Part shown: piece by piece, positions 32,696 through 36,612 of the stretch
Position numbering within the stretch: the first letter of the stretch is position 1
Layout: each line of letters opens with the position of its first letter
NCBI GenBank assembly: GCA_002694825.1
Contig: NZNH01000050.1
Location: 1 to 36,612 of the forward strand
Source of the DNA: Acidimicrobiaceae bacterium
GTDB taxonomy: Bacteria; Actinomycetota; Acidimicrobiia; Acidimicrobiales; Aldehydirespiratoraceae
Direction: 5' to 3'
DNA length: 36,612 nucleotides
The notes under the pieces: generated by a model
Told to the model about the DNA's origin: nothing
Database searches by the model: none
Seen by the model: the letters and a program-made list of their open reading frames with translations, nothing else
Made by a program: the position numbers and the translations under genes

Positions 32696-33058
32696 TTAGT
32701 TGTTCACCTGAATGATCTGCGCCACGGCGATGAGGGTCACCAGCACGGCGTTTGCGAGCCTGAAGACGATGAATGGAGTGCGCTTGAGGGCTGCACCCAT
32801 CTCAGTGCTAGCCATCGAACCCGGCATGCCCTTCATTAGTGCGATGAAGCCTTGCTGAGAGTTTTCGAAGCTCAGCAAGCCAAAAAGCCCGACCCCAATC
32901 GCCGAAACCGTCAACAAGAAAGTCGAGTCCGAGAGTGCGTCGCCAGCAAACACGATGATGGCGGTAAGGGCCGAGACGGCAAGCATGTAGGTGCTCTGCG
33001 AAGCTCGGAGGTTACCGGCAGTCTGGTCACCGAGTCTGATCCAATTTTTTTCGTCCAC
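32696..33058 (-). CDS. Small three-helix membrane protein, unknown
   Basis: I do not recognise this 120-residue protein. After a short polar N-terminus it has three likely membrane helices: STYMLAVSALTAIIVFAGDAL (about 22-42), TFLLTVSAIGVGLFGLLSF (about 46-65), and FIVFRLANAVLVTLIAVAQII (about 96-117), with a polar loop between the last two (SQQGFIALMKGMPGSMASTEMGAALKR). The start is GTG with GGAG 7 bp upstream, a clear leadered start unlike many neighbours. It stands alone in the accessory stretch, has no partner gene and ends at a strong hairpin. The coding case rests on the start signal and hydrophobic pattern. Confidence 0.6.
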   Translation of the reverse strand: MDEKNWIRLGDQTAGNLRASQSTYMLAVSALTAIIVFAGDALSDSTFLLTVSAIGVGLFGLLSFENSQQGFIALMKGMPGSMASTEMGAALKRTPFIVFRLANAVLVTLIAVAQIIQVNN

Positions 33059-33193
33059 TTTTGGACTCCAATCTGTTTGGGATACTCCGAGTGTTAGCCG
33101 AGAAAGCGGCGAGACTCGAAATTTCGCACTCCCAATAGTCGACTCGAAGCCAACGCCTAGGGGCTTGGGGGTCTTGGCAGCGATTAGTGCTGT

Positions 33194-33508
33194 TCAGCTC
33201 AGTGCGTCGTAGAGGACTGTCGTCTCGACCATTCGCAGATCCGGATGGGCCGCGCTCACATCTCGCTGGAGTTGCACAAACCAGTCGCTGCCCACCATTT
33301 GATCTTGGAATTCGCCCCACGCTGCCATCGTCGGAAAGTCAAGCGTGTAGAAGGCGACTTGAAGACCCCCCGAGCCTGCAGCGGGCCGGAGAAGCCGAGG
33401 ATTTTTTGCCCCCCAGGCCTCATGCTGGGATTGAGCAGCCTGCGAGCCCACCTCCACTCCGTGTATGCCAGCAGGAGTCCCTTCCCAACGAGTCACGACC
33501 GTGATCAT
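33194..33508 (-). CDS. Dimeric alpha-beta barrel (ABM/NIPSNAP-like) small protein
   Basis: This 104-residue protein starts MITVVTRWEGTPAG and has FYTLDFPTMAAWGEFQDQMVGSDWFVQLQRDV, the pattern of single ABM / NIPSNAP-like ferredoxin-fold proteins. Members include small monooxygenases and dimeric chaperone-like proteins, and no function can be chosen. The ATG at 33508 has AAAGGAAAG just upstream; the frame runs on to 33607 without support. It reads towards the small membrane gene, separated by 135 bp that include CGAAATTTCG (33117-33126), a perfect 10-bp palindrome. Confidence 0.65.
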   Translation of the reverse strand: MITVVTRWEGTPAGIHGVEVGSQAAQSQHEAWGAKNPRLLRPAAGSGGLQVAFYTLDFPTMAAWGEFQDQMVGSDWFVQLQRDVSAAHPDLRMVETTVLYDALS

Positions 33509-33674
33509 GTTCTTTCCTTTCCGCCCTGCCTGGACCGCTTGGCCACATTTGACAGGTCTACTTGTGTCTAACCGCTCAGGGTCACGCGCAGCGATCCTGC
33601 TGCGCAAGGCCTTACGCTAGATGGACCAGTGCCGAGCTCGAAAATTCCCGCAACTCGAAAAGCACACAAGGTCT

Positions 33675-33779
33675 AAGCCCTCGATCAAACCCCGGGGCTT
33701 CGGTGCACACCTCTTGGTGGGGTGTGCACCGACGTCAGAGGGCTTCAAGTCGGTCGAGTCTCGAGACGGCCCTAGGGCC
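33675..33779. repeat. Nested palindrome array
   Basis: Outer arms AAGCCCTC (33675-33682) and GAGGGCTT (33738-33745) enclose CCCCGGGG (33690-33697) and a hairpin with perfect 10-bp arms, GGTGCACACC (33702-33711) and GGTGTGCACC (33721-33730). Immediately downstream come two adjoining perfect palindromes, GTCTCGAGAC (33758-33767) and GGCCCTAGGGCC (33768-33779). No T-tract follows. It could be a structured RNA, a recombination site or an element end. Confidence 0.6.
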
Positions 33780-34054
33780 GAGTTCCTGGCGAAACTTCCT
33801 ACCCTCCCGCGCTGACTGGGCCATGCCGCTGATTGTCGCAACTTGGCAAAAAGCAGCGCGCTGTGCGGGTCCCCTCGTGCGCAGTTGGTGCTTCGCCTAG
33901 TGCCGTGCAGACATCACTCGCCAACCTCCAGCACAGCGGTCATTTCGTTCAGGCGATCGCGCTCCAGTGCTCGGCGTTCCTGCCCGAGTCCCTCGATGCA
34001 CAGACGATGACCGACGGGATCGTCTGGCTGATCGCGTCACTCGCCGGTCGACGC

Positions 34055-34060
34055 TACGCT
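34055..34060 (+). promoter_or_regulatory. Leaderless -10 of the Ldh-family gene
   Basis: TACGCT lies 7 bp before the GTG at 34068 and no Shine-Dalgarno is visible. This supports the GTG as start. Confidence 0.5.
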
Positions 34061-34067
34061 GCGGACG

Positions 34068-35084
34068 GTGGCAGAAGTCCTACTCCGTGAATCGGAGCTG
34101 ACCGAGATGGCCCATGAGGTGCTCCTCGCCATTGGGTGCGCCCCGCCGTCCGCCGCGATCATCGCCGAGCACCTCGTCGAGGCCGATCTGCGCGGTGTGT
34201 CCTCGCACGGAACGATGCGGCTCACGCAATACGCGAAACAGGCACGGACGGGATACCTCAATCCCGCCGGGACGCCGACGGCGACACAAACCGCCCGCGG
34301 CTCGACCGTCGTCGATGGCGGCGGGGGGTATGGCCATCCCGCAATGATGATGGGAGTTCGCGAAGCCATTGAGCGCGCACGAGGATCCAATTCGAGCGTT
34401 GTCGCCGTGCGAAATTGTGGTCACACCGGAAGGCTCGGCCATTACGCCGAGGTCGCCGCTGGCTCAGACATCGCAACGATCATCGCCGGCGGCGGGCGGC
34501 GCGATCTCTGGCGGCAGGTCGCCCCGCACGGAGGAATCGACCCGAAGCTTGCGACGAATCCCTGGGCCTTCGGCTTCCCCGGTACCGACGCCGGGCCGAT
34601 CGTCGTCGACTTCGCCACCGCCGCAGCTGCCGGCGGAAGAGTGATGGCTGCGAAGAAGCGAGGTGAGCGGCTCGGTTCGCCCGATCTCCTCACCGCAGAC
34701 GGGGAGCCGACCGACAATCCCGACGCATATCTCACCGACGGAGGATCGATTCGTCCCTTCGCCGGGCCCAAGGGGTTCGGGATGGGACTCATCGCCGAAC
34801 TCTTCGCAAGCGCCATGCTCGGCGACGACACCCCCGAATCGAATTGGATCATCGTGGCCATCGACGTGTCAGCGTTCCAGAACTCGGAGAGTCGACTCCA
34901 CCTCGTCCAAGCGCTCATCGACGACGTGACGTCGAGCCGTCCCGCCCCCGGTTTCGACCGAGTCGAAATACCCGGGCAACGGTCCCACGCTCGCATGCTT
35001 GAGCGTCGACGAGCCGGTATTCCGATGCATGAAGGCGTCTGGCGCGAACTCCAAGAGCTGCACACTCGGCTGACAGCCGAATGA
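34068..35084 (+). CDS. Ldh-family NAD(P)-dependent oxidoreductase (malate/L-lactate/sulfolactate dehydrogenase type)
   Basis: This 338-residue protein belongs to the Ldh (MDH type 2) family, which uses NAD(P) and not the classical Rossmann fold. RGVSSHGTMRL contains the catalytic histidine H47, NCGHTGRLGHYAEVA carries the next conserved histidines, and KLATNPWAFGFPG and GPKGFGMGLIAELFA match the rest of the family. Members oxidise 2-hydroxy acids such as malate, L-lactate, ureidoglycolate, 2,3-diketo-L-gulonate or (R)-sulfolactate; which one applies is not visible. A TauD-type gene follows 40 bp later and may be co-expressed. Confidence 0.85.
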   Translation: MAEVLLRESELTEMAHEVLLAIGCAPPSAAIIAEHLVEADLRGVSSHGTMRLTQYAKQARTGYLNPAGTPTATQTARGSTVVDGGGGYGHPAMMMGVREAIERARGSNSSVVAVRNCGHTGRLGHYAEVAAGSDIATIIAGGGRRDLWRQVAPHGGIDPKLATNPWAFGFPGTDAGPIVVDFATAAAAGGRVMAAKKRGERLGSPDLLTADGEPTDNPDAYLTDGGSIRPFAGPKGFGMGLIAELFASAMLGDDTPESNWIIVAIDVSAFQNSESRLHLVQALIDDVTSSRPAPGFDRVEIPGQRSHARMLERRRAGIPMHEGVWRELQELHTRLTAE

Positions 35085-35124
35085 TGGTTGGCGTTCGAAT
35101 CTCCGCGCTGCGATCATTTGCTTC

Positions 35125-35967
35125 GTGGCAGCACCACCTCTCACGATCCGACTGTTGGCGGGCGCGCTCGGCGCAGAGATCGGCGGCGTCGACATCGCCG
35201 GTCCACTAACGCCGGAGCTTGTGGACGAGCTCCGAGGGGCGCTTCTCGAACACCATGTCCTGGTGTTCCGCAACCAGTCTTTAACGCACGAGGATCAGGT
35301 GCGGTTTGCACAGTGGTTCGGCGAACTCCAGGTTCACCCTTTCGTCGAGGCCAGCCCTCATCACCCCGAGGTGATCGAGTTGATCACCGAGGCCGACGAA
35401 GCCTCCACGTTCAGCGGAGGATGGCACGCCGATCTCACCTGCCTCGAGGCGCCCGTGCTCGGCTCGATCCTCTACGGGGTGGAGCTTCCGGTGGTAGGGG
35501 GTGACACGCTCTTCGCGAACCAGCAAGCGGCATACGACGCGCTGAGCGCTCCAATGAGGAACATGCTTGACGGTCTGGGTGCGGTGCATTCCGCTGGATC
35601 ACAGTACGCAGCTGGGGGGTCGGCGACTAGCCACTCCTCAATGCGTACCCACAACAGTGAGCGAGCGATGACCTGCGTGGTGCATCCGATCGTGCGGACA
35701 CATCCCGAGTCGGGTCGCAAGGGCTTGTTCATTAACGAGGCGTACACCACGGAGATCAAGGGAGTTACCCCTGACGAGTCCAAAGCGTTGCTGTCCTTCC
35801 TATTCCGTCATGCAGTGAGCGAGCGCTTCACCTGCCGCGTCTCGTGGGAGCCAGGCACGCTGGTGATGTGGGACAACCGCAGCGTCCAGCACCAGGGAGT
35901 GCATGACTACGCGGGGCAGCGTCGCCACATGCGGCGAGTCACGGTCCGCGGCGATCGGCCCGTCTGA
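35125..35967 (+). CDS. TauD/TfdA-family 2-oxoglutarate dioxygenase
   Basis: This 280-residue enzyme has the iron ligands H101-x-D103 (WHADLT) and H256 (SVQHQG), and the 2-oxoglutarate arginine region RRHMRRVTVRGDRP (266-278). These match the HxD...H pattern of taurine, 2,4-D and related dioxygenases. The active site appears complete; the substrate is unknown. The start is GTG with GATCAT 7 bp before it, a weak leaderless pattern. The base composition of the second half looks less GC-biased than the core genes. The next features are the terminator and the tRNA gene. Confidence 0.88.
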   Translation: MAAPPLTIRLLAGALGAEIGGVDIAGPLTPELVDELRGALLEHHVLVFRNQSLTHEDQVRFAQWFGELQVHPFVEASPHHPEVIELITEADEASTFSGGWHADLTCLEAPVLGSILYGVELPVVGGDTLFANQQAAYDALSAPMRNMLDGLGAVHSAGSQYAAGGSATSHSSMRTHNSERAMTCVVHPIVRTHPESGRKGLFINEAYTTEIKGVTPDESKALLSFLFRHAVSERFTCRVSWEPGTLVMWDNRSVQHQGVHDYAGQRRHMRRVTVRGDRPV

Positions 35968-35980
35968 CGACGCTGAGCCG

Positions 35981-36015
35981 AAAACCACAGCGGCCCGATC
36001 CTGCTGGACCGGGCC
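35981..36015 (-). terminator. Intrinsic terminator of the initiator tRNA gene
   Basis: On the minus strand a GGCCCG/CGGGCC stem (35992-35997 and 36010-36015) is followed by TTTT (35981-35984). It lies just downstream of the tRNA 3' end. Confidence 0.7.
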
Positions 36016-36020
36016 CTGCT

Positions 36021-36097
<77 letters not shown>

Positions 36098-36191
36098 TCG
36101 CTACCCTAGCGATGCGCCATGCGTTCCCCAACCGGGTGATGAGGTGCCGACTCGGTTCGAACAACGCCGCAATCGCGGCCAAGATGGCGTC

Positions 36192-36612
36192 ATGAAAATC
36201 AGCACCACAATCGGTTTCGACGGCGACCCCCAGCGCCTCGTGCAGCAAGCCAAGGACTTCGAGTCGGCCGGCGTCGACCTCCTCTGGGGCGCAGAGATCT
36301 ACGGCTACGACCTCGTGTCGACGCTTGCGTACATCGCCGCCAACACCGAACGGGTTGAGTTGATGACCGGCATCATCCCGCTGTACTCCCGCAGCCCGGC
36401 TCTCATCGCACAGACCGCAGCCACCCTCGACGCCCTGTCCGACGGCCGGTTCGTGCTCGGCCTGGGAACATCAGGGCCGCAAGTGATCGAGGGCTGGCAC
36501 GGCGTGCCGTTCGAGAAGCCGATGGCTCGCACCCGCGACACGATCGACATCTGCCGCAAGGTCTGGAGCGGCGACAAGGTCACCCACGATGGCAACGCGT
36601 ACTCGCTGCCCT
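36192..36612 (+). CDS. LLM-class F420-dependent oxidoreductase (5' part)
   Basis: The gene runs off the window; 140 residues are visible. It starts MKISTTIGFDGDPQRLVQQAKDFE and has LLWGAEIYGYDLVSTLAYIAANTERVELMTGIIPLYSRSPALIAQTAATLDALSDGRFVLGLGTSGPQVIEGWHG, the classical TIM-barrel pattern of luciferase-like monooxygenases of the F420-dependent glucose-6-phosphate dehydrogenase / methylene-H4MPT-reductase relatives. CAAGAT six bases before the ATG resembles the leaderless hexamers elsewhere. A short ATG frame at 36183 stops at once. The substrate is unknown. Confidence 0.88.
   Translation, partial: MKISTTIGFDGDPQRLVQQAKDFESAGVDLLWGAEIYGYDLVSTLAYIAANTERVELMTGIIPLYSRSPALIAQTAATLDALSDGRFVLGLGTSGPQVIEGWHGVPFEKPMARTRDTIDICRKVWSGDKVTHDGNAYSLP

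Larger units (their letters stand above)
33509..34067. other. Gene-free 559-bp stretch with dense palindromes
   Basis: No reading frame here has a convincing start or family pattern. GCGCAG (33586-33591) pairs with CTGCGC (33600-33605). A nested palindrome array lies at 33675-33779. The part after about 33835 shows only weak inverted repeats. A TACGCT hexamer at 34055-34060 probably serves the next gene. Confidence 0.55.

Noticed and set aside
33562-34090. Several short frames (about 60-112 codons) in the palindrome-rich gap
   Set aside because: They have no start signals, are rich in Arg/Ser/Cys/Pro, have no family pattern, and overlap each other on both strands.

Overview
The window is high-GC bacterial DNA with actinobacterial character. 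It carries LLM-class (probably F420-dependent) oxidoreductases, a nickel superoxide dismutase with its maturation peptidase, an SCO6745-like protein, a trans-acting enoyl-reductase-like protein, GTG/TTG starts and many leaderless starts. A seven-subunit Mrp Na+/H+ antiporter and sulfite-oxidation genes would suit a marine or saline member of the Acidimicrobiia, but that placement is inference from gene content; no marker gene fixes the taxonomy.

Layout. 1-3.4 kb: end of a sterol desaturase family gene, an aldolase / 2-oxoglutarate oxygenase pair (-), and a divergent MaoC-type hydratase. 3.5-4.7 kb: an orphan MsiK/UgpC-type sugar ABC ATPase behind a LacI-type operator. 4.8-12.6 kb: a sulfur block on the minus strand (split YeeE/YedE transporter, persulfide dioxygenase-rhodanese fusion, SoeA-like molybdoenzyme, and a single polypeptide joining the FeS and NrfD-type membrane subunits) with a divergent LysR regulator. 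12.7-16.4 kb: a small-molecule kinase-like protein, then a minus-strand set of GntR regulator, isochorismatase-like hydrolase, DUF1330 protein and LLM oxidoreductase. 16.5-22.1 kb: mrpABCDEFG, every junction overlapping by 4 bp. 22.3-23.1 kb: sodN and divergent sodX. 23.1-30.1 kb: thioesterase, SCO6745-like, VOC, DUF808, MBL hydrolase, GST-like, copZ and copA. 30.2-31.4 kb: saccharopine-dehydrogenase-like enoyl reductase. 31.4-36 kb: an accessory stretch that looks less GC-rich, with an SDR, two small genes, an Ldh-family dehydrogenase, a TauD-type oxygenase and long gene-free segments full of inverted repeats. It ends at an initiator tRNA gene. The window closes inside a second LLM gene.

How the genes work together. 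The sulfur block reads as a cytoplasmic route: a sulfur compound enters through the YeeE/YedE halves, persulfide is oxidised to sulfite by the dioxygenase, and sulfite is oxidised to sulfate by the SoeA/SoeBC-like enzyme, with electrons passed to quinone. The LysR protein resembles the CysL/YeiE type and faces the operon across two dyads. Mrp antiporter, SodN and CopA/CopZ are ion, oxidative-stress and copper homeostasis functions. At least nine genes have a TANNNT hexamer 6-7 bp before the start codon, which points to widespread leaderless transcription and helps choose starts. The most unusual material is the fused SoeBC-like subunit with its regulatory sites and the palindrome-rich segments near 31.5 and 33.7 kb.
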